The notes: generated from the sequence alone by a model not told the origin. 64,000 nucleotides of DNA from Polaribacter sp. (GCF_024639685.1 NZ_JAHEHX010000004.1:1-64000), one strand, 5' to 3'; positions 9,054 through 21,770 are shown, counted from the first letter of the stretch. Made by a program: numbers and translations.

Positions 9054-9078
9054 CTGGTAAAACTATAAATATTAAGAT

Positions 9079-9429
9079 ATGGAATCTTTAATAAAATTTG
9101 TACAAGACGAATTTGTAACAAAAAAAGAATTTGCAGAATTTGCAGCTGGTGATACAATTACTGTATACTATGAAATTAAGGAAGGTGAAAAAGTTAGAAC
9201 TCAGTTTTTTAGAGGAGTTGTAATTCAAAAAAGAGGATCTGGTACTTCAGAAACATTTACTATCAGAAAAATGTCTGGTACTGTTGGTGTTGAAAGAATT
9301 TTCCCTGTAAACTTACCTTCTATCCAAAAGATTGAAATCAATAAAAAAGGTAAAGTGCGTAGAGCTCGTATATTTTACTTTAGAGGACTTACTGGTAAGA
9401 AAGCTAGAATTACCGAAAAAAGAAGATAG
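9079..9429 (+). CDS. rplS: 50S ribosomal protein L19
   Basis: L19 binds at the interface of the 30S and 50S subunits. The 116 residues match the family. FAAGDTITVYYEIKEGEKVRTQFF and RGVVIQKRGSGTSETFTIRKMS are the typical conserved blocks, followed by GVERIFPVNLPSIQKIE and a basic tail (GKVRRARIFYFRGLTGKKARI). It is expressed from its own promoter with a 65-nt leader and ends in a strong terminator 27 bases downstream, so it appears monocistronic. An annotator would expect trmD immediately upstream, which is the case. Confidence 0.98.
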   Translation: MESLIKFVQDEFVTKKEFAEFAAGDTITVYYEIKEGEKVRTQFFRGVVIQKRGSGTSETFTIRKMSGTVGVERIFPVNLPSIQKIEINKKGKVRRARIFYFRGLTGKKARITEKRR

Positions 9430-9455
9430 TTATATTACAATATATATTCTAAAAA

Positions 9456-9486
9456 AGCACTGTAAACATTTACAGTGCTTTTTTAA
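9456..9486 (+). terminator. Terminator after rplS
   Basis: Perfect stem AGCACTGTAAA / TTTACAGTGCT with a 1-2 base gap in the loop region, preceded by A6 and followed by T6. It is 27 bases past the rplS stop. Confidence 0.85.
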
Positions 9487-9662
9487 TTAACAAATGTTTA
9501 TAAGTCAAGTTTATAGATTGTTAACTTCTATTCGAAAAAACATTTTAAAATAAAACGCCTAGCATTTAATTTTGAAACTAAATACTAGTGTAGCACTTAA
9601 TGTCTTCAAAAAAAAATAAAAAGTAATGCAGTACGTATTTTAAAAGTAATATTCTTTTGTAG

Positions 9663-9832
9663 TTAAATTTTACCGCTAAAATTTAATTGATAGTGTCAAT
9701 AATTTAAAAATTGACCAAAGCAATTATCAAAAGAATTAAGGATGTAAAGATTTATGAAACCATAAATTTTACATTTAAAATTTACTAAAAAGCCATGTTT
9801 TACAATTATTTTGTAAACTGTGGCTTTTATCT
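9663..9832 (+). ncRNA. Candidate structured RNA (sRNA or icd leader) in the rplS-icd gap
   Basis: The 580-base gap 9430-10008 has no coding ORF but contains consecutive inverted repeats. TTAAATTTTA-CCGC-TAAAATTTAA (9663-9686) is perfect. TTGATA (9687-9692) pairs with TATCAA (9725-9730) around GTCAAT (9695-9700)/ATTGAC (9710-9715). ATGTAAA(g)ATTTATG-AAAC-CATAAATTTTACAT (9742-9774) has one bulge. A terminator-like stem AAAGCCATGTTTTACAA/TTGTAAACTGTGGCTTTT lies at 9788-9828 with a short T tail. The 11-mer ACCGCTAAAAT at 9672-9682 recurs at the predicted 5' end of the rplS leader (9014-9024), in both cases just after TAAATTT. It could be an independent sRNA or a terminator-controlled leader of icd. 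No Rfam family is recognised by eye. Confidence 0.45.
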
Positions 9833-9930
9833 ATTTAAAAAAGAACTAATCTTTAATAATTTTTGTAAATTTCTTATAAAAAAAGAGGAATTAATAAGAA
9901 ATTAGTAATAAAAAACACAACTGTTATTGT

Positions 9931-9938
9931 TAAATTTG
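9931..9938 (+). promoter_or_regulatory. Putative -7 element (TAAATTTG) for icd
   Basis: Exact TAnnTTTG match, 70 bases before the icd ATG. The predicted transcript would start with the small hairpin GCTTA-ATTTA-TAAGC (9943-9957) followed by TTCTTTTTT, which looks like a weak attenuator. No -33 match is seen at standard spacing. Confidence 0.35.
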
Positions 9939-10008
9939 CCAGGCTTAATTTATAAGCTTCTTTTTTACCAAAAAAAAACAATTTTCAGATATTTTAAACT
10001 TATTATAA

Positions 10009-12219
<2,211 letters not shown>

Positions 12220-12249
12220 CTTTAACATTTATTTAAATAAGACATTAAC

Positions 12250-12279
12250 AAAAGGAGCGCTTCACAGCACTCCTTTTTT
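12250..12279 (+). terminator. Terminator after icd
   Basis: Stem AAAAGGAGcGC / GCaCTCCTTTT with a six-base loop, followed by T6, 30 bases past the icd stop. Confidence 0.7.
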
Positions 12280-12440
12280 AATTAGATTAGATTTTCATTA
12301 ATTACTTCAGATAAAGAAAAATAAAAATATAAAACATCATTTATGATTAAGTTTTTTTAACGTTTTCTTAGATAATTCTAGTTGTTTAAAGAGTACTTTT
12401 GTTTAAGGATATTTTATATTAATAAAACAAAATACTTTCA

Positions 12441-14810
12441 TTGAAAAAATTACTTATTTTTTTTATTTTTTTTTCTACAGGACTATATAGTCAAGAAAAA
12501 ATAACAATTAGCGGAACTGTTTATGAAAACACAAGTAACGAAACATTAATAGGTGTGTCTGTTTACATTCCTGAATTAAATGCAGGAACAAGCACCAACG
12601 AATATGGTTTTTATTCTTTAACACTTCCTAAAGGTAAATATACTGTACAGATTAGTTACCTCGGTTTTATAACCATAAAAGAGCAAATTAAGCTAATAAC
12701 AAACATTACAAAAAACTTTAAACTTAATGAGGAAGCAGAAAGTTTAGGAGAAATAGTCATACAATCTGACATCGAAAAATTAAATGTAAGAACTCCGCAA
12801 ATGAGTGTAAATAAACTGAGTTCTGCTACAATTAAAAAAATACCTGTTGTTTTAGGAGAAGCTGATATTATAAAATCCTTACTATTATTTCCAGGTGTTA
12901 CAAGTGCTGGCGAGGGTGCTTCTGGCTTTAACGTTAGAGGTGGAGCTGCAGATCAAAACTTAATATTGTTAGATGAAGCAATAGTATTTAACTCTTCCCA
13001 TTTGTTTGGATTCTTTTCTGTATTTAACCCAGATGTTATAAAAGATGTAAAGCTTTACAAAGGTGGTATACCTGCAAAATTCGGAGGAAGATTATCTTCT
13101 GTTTTGGATATTTATCAGAAAGAAGGAAATAGTAAAGATTTTAATATAACTGGAGGAATTGGCTTGGTTTCTTCTAGGCTTTTAGTTGAAGGTCCTATTG
13201 AAGAAGAAAAAAGTTCTTTTGTAGTTGCTGGTAGAGCATCTTACGCACACCTATTTCTTCCTCTATTTAACAACGATAACAAAGCTTATTTTTATGACCT
13301 AAACAGTAAAATAAATTATCGATTTAATGATAGAAACAATGTGTTTCTATCTACTTATTTTGGCAAAGATGTTTTTGGTGTAAATGAGAGTTTTGTAAAT
13401 GATTATGGAAATACAGTATTGAATTTAAGATGGAACCATCTTTTTTCTGATAAAATATTTTCTAATTTATCATTAATCTATTCTGATTACTTTTATGGAC
13501 TAACTCTAGATTTCGTTGGATTTGAATGGGATTCTGGAATTACAAACTTCAATTTAAAATACGATTTTAAGAACTACTTAAATGACCAATTTACCCTTAG
13601 TTATGGTATAAATAACATTTACAGCAAATTTAACCCAGGAGAAATTGTACCAAACAGAGAGGATTCTGGTATACAACCTGAAAAACTTATTGATAAATAC
13701 GCTAATGAATTTGCCGCATATTTATCTGCAGAACAAAGAATAAGCGAAAAGTTAACCTTTGAATATGGTCTTCGATATAGTAACTTTAGTAGACTAGGAC
13801 AAGACGAAATTAATAGTTACGAAAATAACAATCCAGTTATTTATAATGAAGAATTTAAAAGGTACGAATCTGCAGAAGCTATAGGAATAAATACTTATAA
13901 AAGAAGCGATATATTGGCAAGTTTTCAAAATTTTGAACCACGTTTCTCACTTTCTTATCTTGTTAATGAAGATAGCTCTGTTAAAATGAGTTATAATAGA
14001 ATGGTACAATACTTGCATTTATTATCCAATACCTCATCTCCTACTCCTCTAGATATTTGGACACCAAGTGGACAATTTGTAAAACCTCAAAAACTTGATC
14101 AATTTGCAGTTGGGTATTTTAAATCAATTAAAAATGGAGATTATTCATTAGAAACAGAGGCTTTTTATAAAGATATTCAGAATAGAATTGACTATATTAA
14201 TGGAGCGAACTTAGTAGCAAACAATGAGATAGAAACTGTTATTTTAAATGGCCAAGCAAGAGCATACGGTCTTGAAGTTCTAGTAAAAAAGAATGAAGGC
14301 GATTTTACAGGTTGGTTTGCGTATACATGGTCAAAATCGGAACAACAAACACCAGGAAGAACAGAAAATGAACCGGGTATAAATTCAGGAGAATGGTACA
14401 GTACTCCGTTTGATAAGACACACGATCTTTCACTTAATGGTAGTTATGAACTCTCTAAAAAATGGACCTTTAATGCAAACTTTTTATTTCAAACTGGGCA
14501 ACCCACTAATTACCCAGTAGGTCAGTATGAAATTTCAGGTTTAAATGTGCCTATTTATGATGACAATAGAAGAAATGCAGACAGATTGCCAGCCTATCAC
14601 AGGTTAGATATATCGGCTACATTAACACCAGAAAAAAACAAGAATAGAACCTGGCAAGGAGAATGGGTTTTTGGTATTTATAATGTTTATGGAAGACAAA
14701 ATGCTGCCTCTATTAACTTTAGACAGAACAGAGAAACGCGAAGAAATGAAGCTGTACAGACTTCAATATTTGGACTAGTTCCCTCTGTTACTTATAATTT
14801 TAAATTTTAA
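12441..14810 (+). CDS. TonB-dependent receptor with carboxypeptidase-regulatory-like domain
   Basis: A 789-residue outer-membrane receptor. A signal peptide lies at residues 1-17 (KKLLIFFIFFSTGLYSQ). A CarboxypepD_reg-like beta-sandwich (about 22-105) includes the hallmark ISGTVYENTSNETLIGVSVYI and GTSTNEYGFYSLTLPKGKY. The plug domain follows, with GFNVRGGAADQNLILLDEAIVF at about residues 163-184, then the 22-strand barrel ending YNFKF. It imports an unidentified nutrient using TonB/ExbBD energy. The start is TTG at 12441; the track starts there and no ATG gives a signal peptide. The DUF4249 lipoprotein gene begins 8 bases after the stop, the normal partner arrangement in flavobacteria. Confidence 0.92.
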   Translation: MKKLLIFFIFFSTGLYSQEKITISGTVYENTSNETLIGVSVYIPELNAGTSTNEYGFYSLTLPKGKYTVQISYLGFITIKEQIKLITNITKNFKLNEEAESLGEIVIQSDIEKLNVRTPQMSVNKLSSATIKKIPVVLGEADIIKSLLLFPGVTSAGEGASGFNVRGGAADQNLILLDEAIVFNSSHLFGFFSVFNPDVIKDVKLYKGGIPAKFGGRLSSVLDIYQKEGNSKDFNITGGIGLVSSRLLVEGPIEEEKSSFVVAGRASYAHLFLPLFNNDNKAYFYDLNSKINYRFNDRNNVFLSTYFGKDVFGVNESFVNDYGNTVLNLRWNHLFSDKIFSNLSLIYSDYFYGLTLDFVGFEWDSGITNFNLKYDFKNYLNDQFTLSYGINNIYSKFNPGEIVPNREDSGIQPEKLIDKYANEFAAYLSAEQRISEKLTFEYGLRYSNFSRLGQDEINSYENNNPVIYNEEFKRYESAEAIGINTYKRSDILASFQNFEPRFSLSYLVNEDSSVKMSYNRMVQYLHLLSNTSSPTPLDIWTPSGQFVKPQKLDQFAVGYFKSIKNGDYSLETEAFYKDIQNRIDYINGANLVANNEIETVILNGQARAYGLEVLVKKNEGDFTGWFAYTWSKSEQQTPGRTENEPGINSGEWYSTPFDKTHDLSLNGSYELSKKWTFNANFLFQTGQPTNYPVGQYEISGLNVPIYDDNRRNADRLPAYHRLDISATLTPEKNKNRTWQGEWVFGIYNVYGRQNAASINFRQNRETRRNEAVQTSIFGLVPSVTYNFKF

Positions 14811-14817
14811 TTGAAAG

Positions 14818-15645
14818 ATGAAAAATATACATATAATTCCAATTTTATTATTATTTGCGTTGTGCAATTGTGAAAAAGTAGTTGACGTTGAAGTTCCTTC
14901 AATTGAACCTAAATTGGTTATTGATGCTTCATTTGAAGTTTTTTTTGATGAAAACCCTGTAAGCGCAAAAACTGATATAAAACTAAAATTATCTGCAGAC
15001 TATTTTGAAGAAACCACACCTGTAGTAACAGATGCCTCTGTATTTATAACTGATTTATCTTCAAGAACTATTTTCAATTATGAAGATTTAAATGCTGATG
15101 GAACCTATACAACATCACAATCCTTTATTCCTCTTGAGAATAATAATTACGAGCTTACTGTTATTTATAATAATGAGATCTATAAAGCAACTTCGAAAAG
15201 AATTAAATCTACCCCTCTTACTAGAATAGAACAAGGAAATCAAACCTTATTTTCGGGCGAAGAAACTGAAATAAAACTCTATTTTTCTGATGATGGTACA
15301 GTAGATAATTACTATATTTTCGATTTCTCAAATTCATTATACTTAGCTTTAGAAGATCGTTTTTTTAATGGTGCAGAATATAGTTTTTCTAATTTTTATC
15401 AAGAAGATGATATAGAGCTACCAGCAACAGTTACCATAAAAATGTCTGGAGTATCCAAGGAATACTATACATACTTTAATATATTAATAGATCAAAGTGG
15501 ACAAGATGCAGGTGGCCCTTTTGAGTCTGTGCCTTCTTCTTTACTTGGAAATATTATTAATACTACAAATGAAGATAATTTTCCTTTGGGATATTTTCAA
15601 ATTTCGGAATCAGATACATTTACAATAGACTTAGAGCAGAGGTAA
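14818..15645 (+). CDS. DUF4249 outer-membrane lipoprotein, partner of the TonB receptor
   Basis: A 275-residue protein starting MKNIHIIPILLLFALCNC; the Cys at residue 18 (or 16) closes a lipobox-like signal peptide. The body is beta-rich and acidic, with VEVPSIEPKLVIDASFE near the N-terminus and LGYFQISESD near the end, both typical of DUF4249. These proteins are regularly encoded next to TonB receptors and probably act as surface or periplasmic substrate-binding lids, by analogy to SusD. The gene follows the receptor by 8 bases and ends 53 bases before murQ. Function of the family is not experimentally known to me. Confidence 0.85.
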   Translation: MKNIHIIPILLLFALCNCEKVVDVEVPSIEPKLVIDASFEVFFDENPVSAKTDIKLKLSADYFEETTPVVTDASVFITDLSSRTIFNYEDLNADGTYTTSQSFIPLENNNYELTVIYNNEIYKATSKRIKSTPLTRIEQGNQTLFSGEETEIKLYFSDDGTVDNYYIFDFSNSLYLALEDRFFNGAEYSFSNFYQEDDIELPATVTIKMSGVSKEYYTYFNILIDQSGQDAGGPFESVPSSLLGNIINTTNEDNFPLGYFQISESDTFTIDLEQR

Positions 15646-15686
15646 TAAATATATTTTTTTTCACTTTTTAAAAACTATAAAATAAG

Positions 15687-15694
15687 TACTTTTG
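15687..15694 (+). promoter_or_regulatory. Putative -7 element (TACTTTTG) for murQ
   Basis: Exact TAnnTTTG with TTTT 18 bases upstream. The G is only 5 bases before the murQ ATG, which would put the transcription start 1-3 bases before or at the ATG, a near-leaderless mRNA. Confidence 0.45.
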
Positions 15695-15698
15695 AGTA

Positions 15699-16505
15699 AT
15701 GGAATTTATAAAAACAACAGAACAAGACTCGAAGTATAATCATTTAGAAAAGCAATCTACTTTAGAGTTATTAACAAACATAAATAAAGAAGACCAAAAT
15801 GTAGCCTTTGCAGTAGAAAAAGCGATACCTCAAATAAAAAAACTGACAGATAAAATTGTTCTTAAACTCAAAAAAGGGGGACGACTCTTTTATATGGGGG
15901 CTGGTACATCTGGAAGATTAGGAATTTTAGATGCTTCTGAATGTCCGCCTACCTTTGGTGTTTCTCACGATCTAGTTGTTGGTTTAATAGCAGGAGGAGA
16001 TATTGCCATAAGAAAAGCAGTAGAATTTGCAGAAGATGACAAGAATCTGGGCTGGAAAGACCTTCAAAAACATGCTATTAATGATAAAGATATTGTTGTA
16101 GGTGTCGCTGCTTCTGGAACAACTCCATATGTGATTTCTGCACTAGAAAAATGTAACGAGCATAGTATTGCAACAGGCTGTATAACATGCAATGTAAAAA
16201 GTCCAATATCAAAAGTAGCAACTTATCCAATAGAAGTTTTAGTAGGACCAGAATTTGTTACAGGAAGCTCTAGAATGAAAGCTGGTACAGCTCAAAAGCT
16301 AGTTTTAAATATGCTTTCTACTTCTGTTATGATTCAACTCGGAAAAGTAAAAGGAAATAAAATGGTAGACATGAAGCTCTCTAATGAAAAATTAGTAAAC
16401 AGGGGAGTAAAAATGTTAATTCAAGAATTAGACATTAATCAAAAAGAGGCGCATCAATTGTTACAAAAATATGGGAGTGTCAGAAATGCAATTAAAAACT
16501 TTTAA
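15699..16505 (+). CDS. murQ: N-acetylmuramic acid 6-phosphate etherase
   Basis: MurQ splits the D-lactyl ether of MurNAc-6-phosphate to GlcNAc-6-phosphate during peptidoglycan recycling or salvage. The 268 residues form one SIS domain. RLFYMGAGTSGRLGILDASECPPTFG (about residues 62-87) is the family signature with the catalytic Glu in DASE. AEDD near 107 and GPEFVTGSSRMKAGTAQKLVLNM (about 187-209) are the other conserved blocks. No PTS transporter or kinase (MurP, AnmK) is adjacent, so the sugar phosphate must be supplied by genes elsewhere. It is followed, 1 base after the stop, by the DUF6095 gene. Confidence 0.95.
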   Translation: MEFIKTTEQDSKYNHLEKQSTLELLTNINKEDQNVAFAVEKAIPQIKKLTDKIVLKLKKGGRLFYMGAGTSGRLGILDASECPPTFGVSHDLVVGLIAGGDIAIRKAVEFAEDDKNLGWKDLQKHAINDKDIVVGVAASGTTPYVISALEKCNEHSIATGCITCNVKSPISKVATYPIEVLVGPEFVTGSSRMKAGTAQKLVLNMLSTSVMIQLGKVKGNKMVDMKLSNEKLVNRGVKMLIQELDINQKEAHQLLQKYGSVRNAIKNF

Positions 16506-16506
16506 A

Positions 16507-16752
16507 ATGAGTACAAATCTAAATTTATTAAGCAAAGGATTAATTAGACTTGGTATAGTGATTCTTTTATTTATTATTGCACCTATAACAATTACAATGG
16601 GCTTTAAAGCTATTGATAAATTTACTGATAGTCCAGATTTTTATTTTGCTTACCTATTTCTTGTCCTTGGGTTTTTAATTTTGTTTTACGCTATATATTT
16701 TGCTTTTAAAACTTTTAACTTACTCAGCAAAGCAATATTTAATAACAAATAA
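16507..16752 (+). CDS. DUF6095 family small membrane protein
   Basis: An 81-residue protein with two transmembrane helices (about residues 10-32 and 44-66) separated by a short polar loop. The track starts at 16471 inside murQ, but the ATG at 16507, 1 base after the murQ stop, gives the usual N-terminus MSTNLNLLSKGLIRLG, so I use it. The helix arrangement and the ending FKTFNLLSKAIFN match DUF6095 proteins, which are common in flavobacteria directly after murQ. Function unknown. A stem-loop downstream ends the transcript. Confidence 0.75.
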   Translation: MSTNLNLLSKGLIRLGIVILLFIIAPITITMGFKAIDKFTDSPDFYFAYLFLVLGFLILFYAIYFAFKTFNLLSKAIFNNK

Positions 16753-16777
16753 TTAAAAATATTGAATTTAATATAAA

Positions 16778-16800
16778 AACCCCACTTTAAAAGTGGGGTT
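16778..16800 (+). terminator. Stem-loop after the murQ-DUF6095 unit
   Basis: AACCCCACTT-TTA-AAGTGGGGTT is a near-perfect stem preceded by A5 and followed by TTTACT. It lies between convergent genes (DUF6095 and ettA) and may work in both directions; the T tract is better on the minus strand. Confidence 0.65.
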
Positions 16801-16891
16801 TACTAGTTTTAAAAAATTGGTTTTCCTCTATTTAAAAATTAACTAAAAATATATCTATATATCATTTAAATCAAGATATAATAAGGGAATA

Positions 16892-18583
16892 TTAACGGAT
16901 TAATTTTTTGTATTTTATCCTTTTAGGCATTAAGTCTCCACCCAAACGTTTCTTTTTATTTTCCTCATAATCTGAGAAAGAACCTTCAAAGAAATAGACT
17001 TGACTATCGCCCTCAAAAGCTAAAATATGAGTACAAATTCTATCTAAAAACCATCGATCGTGACTAATTACTACTGCACAGCCTGCAAAATTCTCTAAGC
17101 CTTCTTCTAATGCTCTTAAGGTGTTTACGTCTAAATCATTAGTTGGCTCATCAAGTAAAAGAACATTTCCTTCTTCTTTTAAAGTCATTGCTAAATGCAA
17201 TCTATTTCTCTCACCACCAGAAAGTGTTGAAACTTTTTTATTTTGCTCATTCCCAGAAAAATTAAACCTACTCAAATAAGCTCTAGAATTTACTTGCTTA
17301 CCTCCCATCATAACTAAATCTTGACTGTCAGAGAAATTTTCCCAAATTGTTTTATCTGGATTAATGTTTGAATGTGCTTGATCTACGTAAGCTATTTTTG
17401 CAGTTTCTCCTACTTTAAATGATCCTTTATCTGGGTTTTCTTCTCCCATGATCATTTTAAAAATAGTAGTTTTACCTGCACCATTTGGTCCAATAATACC
17501 AACAATACCTGCTTGTGGCAAGTTAAAAACCAAATCTTCGTATAATAATTTATCTCCAAAAGCTTTAGAAACACCTTCAGATTGAATAACGTTAGTTCCT
17601 AAACGTGGTCCATTAGGAATATAAATTTCTAATTTTTCATCTACCTGTTTTTGGTCTTGACTCATTAGTTTATCATAATTCTTCAAACGAGCTTTTTGTT
17701 TTGTTTGTCTTCCTTTTGCACCTTGACGAACCCATTCTAATTCTCGTTCTAAAGTTTTTTGACGTTTAGACGCTGTTTTACTTTCTTGAGCCATTCTGTT
17801 TGACTTTTGGTCTAACCAAGAAGAGTAATTTCCTTTCCAAGGTATACCTTCTCCTCTATCTAACTCTAAAATCCAACCAGCAACATTATCTAAGAAATAT
17901 CTATCGTGAGTCACTGCAATTACAGTTCCTTTATATTGTGCTAAATGATGCTCTAACCAATGAACAGATTCTGCATCTAAATGGTTAGTTGGTTCATCTA
18001 ACAATAATATCTCTGGTTCTTGTAATAACAATCTGCATAAAGCTACACGTCTTTTTTCTCCCCCAGAAAGTACTCCTATCTTTTTGTCAGAATCTGGTGT
18101 TCTTAAGGCATCCATTGCGATTTCTAATTTTGTGTCTAATTCCCAAGCATTTGCTGCATCAATTTTATCTTGAAGTTCAGCTTGCTGGTTCATTAGTTTT
18201 TCCATTTTATCAGCATCAGAATACACTTCTTCTAAACCAAACATATCGTTTATTTTATTGTATTCATCTAAAATAGCTACTGTTTCTGAAACACCCTCTT
18301 TTACAATTTCTAAAACTGTTTTTTCAGGATCTAAAGAAGGCTCTTGCTCTAAATAACCTACTTTATAACCTGGTGAAAAGGTAACATCTCCTTGAAAGTT
18401 TTTTTCAACTCCTGCTATAATCTTTAATAAAGTAGACTTACCTGAACCGTTTAAACCAAGTATCCCAATTTTGGCTCCATAAAAAAAACTTAAATAAATA
18501 TCTTTTAAAACTTGCTTTCCAGTAGATTGATAGGTTTTTGAAACCTTATTCATCGAGAATATTACTTTCTTATCGTCACTCAT
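16892..18583 (-). CDS. ettA: Energy-dependent translational throttle protein (ABC-F)
   Basis: A soluble ABC-F ATPase of 563 residues with two ABC domains and no membrane part. Walker A motifs are GLNGSGKST (about 42-50) and GPNGAGKTT (about 356-364). Signature motifs are LSGGEKRR and LSGGERNR, and each half has a LLLDEPTNHLD/LLLDEPTNDLD Walker B. The inter-domain linker (WLDQKSNRMAQESK... RLKNYDKLM) is the P-site tRNA interaction motif region. EttA binds the ribosomal E site and gates the first peptide bond according to the ATP/ADP ratio. Length and linker fit EttA better than Uup or YheS. The CAL67264-type gene lies upstream on the same strand. Confidence 0.93.
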   Translation of the reverse strand: MSDDKKVIFSMNKVSKTYQSTGKQVLKDIYLSFFYGAKIGILGLNGSGKSTLLKIIAGVEKNFQGDVTFSPGYKVGYLEQEPSLDPEKTVLEIVKEGVSETVAILDEYNKINDMFGLEEVYSDADKMEKLMNQQAELQDKIDAANAWELDTKLEIAMDALRTPDSDKKIGVLSGGEKRRVALCRLLLQEPEILLLDEPTNHLDAESVHWLEHHLAQYKGTVIAVTHDRYFLDNVAGWILELDRGEGIPWKGNYSSWLDQKSNRMAQESKTASKRQKTLERELEWVRQGAKGRQTKQKARLKNYDKLMSQDQKQVDEKLEIYIPNGPRLGTNVIQSEGVSKAFGDKLLYEDLVFNLPQAGIVGIIGPNGAGKTTIFKMIMGEENPDKGSFKVGETAKIAYVDQAHSNINPDKTIWENFSDSQDLVMMGGKQVNSRAYLSRFNFSGNEQNKKVSTLSGGERNRLHLAMTLKEEGNVLLLDEPTNDLDVNTLRALEEGLENFAGCAVVISHDRWFLDRICTHILAFEGDSQVYFFEGSFSDYEENKKKRLGGDLMPKRIKYKKLIR

Positions 18584-18611
18584 TACGTTTATATTCTTTT
18601 ATTATATTTTA

Positions 18612-18794
18612 CTAAACTCTTCCTTTTAGGGCATTAAACACCCAAGCAATACAGAAAAAACCAATACCAACTGTAGCAAAGCCCCAACCAGCAACTTCCT
18701 CATATCTGTAGGCACCCATTAAAATTAAAGTTACTCCCATAAAAATCATTAGAACAGTTGCCCATCCTAAGACATTGTTTTTATTCATCGCCAT
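18612..18794 (-). CDS. CAL67264-type small membrane protein
   Basis: A 60-residue protein with two predicted transmembrane helices (about residues 8-28 and 33-55). It includes LGWATVLMIFMGVTLILMGAYRYEEVAGWGFATVGIGF, the conserved core of a small family found across Flavobacteriia next to ettA. The start is either the ATG at 18794 (MAMNKN) or the one two codons in at 18788 (MNKN); both are plausible. It lies 28 bases upstream of ettA on the same strand, so the two are probably co-transcribed. Function unknown. Confidence 0.75.
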   Translation of the reverse strand: MAMNKNNVLGWATVLMIFMGVTLILMGAYRYEEVAGWGFATVGIGFFCIAWVFNALKGRV

Positions 18795-18943
18795 TCTTCT
18801 CTAAGTATTTGTTAATTCGCAAATATCGAAAATTTATTCCGTTTATTTTAACCTTTTAACTCCAACAATAAAACATTTTTTTTAAGTAAAGTAAAAATAA
18901 CTTCATCTTTTAGTAATTATTATGCGATAATTTAAAATAACAA

Positions 18944-18966
18944 AAGAGCACTTTAAAAGTGCTCTT
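18944..18966 (-). terminator. Terminator after the 204-residue secreted protein
   Basis: AAGAGCACTTTTAAAGTGCTCTT stem on the minus strand followed by TTGTTATTTT, 28 bases beyond the stop at 18995. Confidence 0.7.
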
Positions 18967-18994
18967 GTTTAAACATATCTGCAAAAAAAAACAA

Positions 18995-19609
18995 TTAAAA
19001 ACCTCTTCTCTGAACACCTCTTCTCTGATCTTGAGTAGTGTTATTTTGCCTTCTATTAGGTCTTTTAGGTTGCATATTTTCTTTAATACCTTTCTGATAT
19101 TTAAACCATTTCTTATTTTGTTTTTCACTTAAAACAACTACTAAACTTTCATTTAAGTTTTCTTCTAAAGCTATAATTTTAATTCTTATAGGTCTAATTA
19201 TTTCACTTATTTTTTGTCTAACATTAGGAACTTTATTTTGATTGTTATTTTGAAAACTATTGCTTGACCTGTTTGATGACCTTGTAATTTTCATAATCAC
19301 ATTTAAATCATCAAAATTTTCTTTATTGAGTAATGCAATTTCCTTTACTTTAAAATTATAAGTTCTTAAAAACCTTGTTAATTTGGTTTTAATGGAACCG
19401 TCCTTAATTTTTAATTTCTTTACAACTTTTGGTACATCATAATAAAATATACCTGCTGTTTCAGCCGCATTAAATTCCTTAATTTTACTAACCTCAGTTT
19501 GTCTATCATTGTTTTGAGAAGACCTACCTCTCATTCCTCCTCCTCTTTGAGGCATTGTATAAAGTAGAGATGGGATTAATAGAAATGCCATAAAAAATAT
19601 TCTTTTCAT
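18995..19609 (-). CDS. Secreted basic protein, weakly Spy/CpxP-like
   Basis: A 204-residue protein with a signal peptide (KRIFFMAFLLIPSLLYT, cleavage near residue 18), then a Gly/Arg-rich segment (PQRGGGMRGR). The mature part is mostly helical and very rich in Lys, Arg, Asn and Gln. LSEKQNKKWFKYQKG near residue 160 recalls the LTxxQ-type helix of Spy/CpxP periplasmic proteins, and two such helices would fit, but the match is weak. The last 30 residues are low complexity (RPNRRQNNTTQDQRR). No enzyme motif is seen. It has its own terminator and no close partner. Confidence 0.55.
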   Translation of the reverse strand: MKRIFFMAFLLIPSLLYTMPQRGGGMRGRSSQNNDRQTEVSKIKEFNAAETAGIFYYDVPKVVKKLKIKDGSIKTKLTRFLRTYNFKVKEIALLNKENFDDLNVIMKITRSSNRSSNSFQNNNQNKVPNVRQKISEIIRPIRIKIIALEENLNESLVVVLSEKQNKKWFKYQKGIKENMQPKRPNRRQNNTTQDQRRGVQRRGF

Positions 19610-19678
19610 ATAGTACAGTTTTAGTTATATAGCTTTAAATGAAATTACTTCTAAAAAACATGCTAAATATACTTAAAA

Positions 19679-21766
<2,088 letters not shown>

Positions 21767-21770
21767 TTAG

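Noticed and set aside
17800-18276. Plus-strand ORFs of 62 and 95 residues
   Set aside because: Lie fully inside ettA on the opposite strand and show no family features.
18910-19128. 72-residue minus-strand ORF overlapping the 204-residue secreted protein
   Set aside because: Out-of-frame reading of the low-complexity Arg/Asn-rich tail, running through its terminator.
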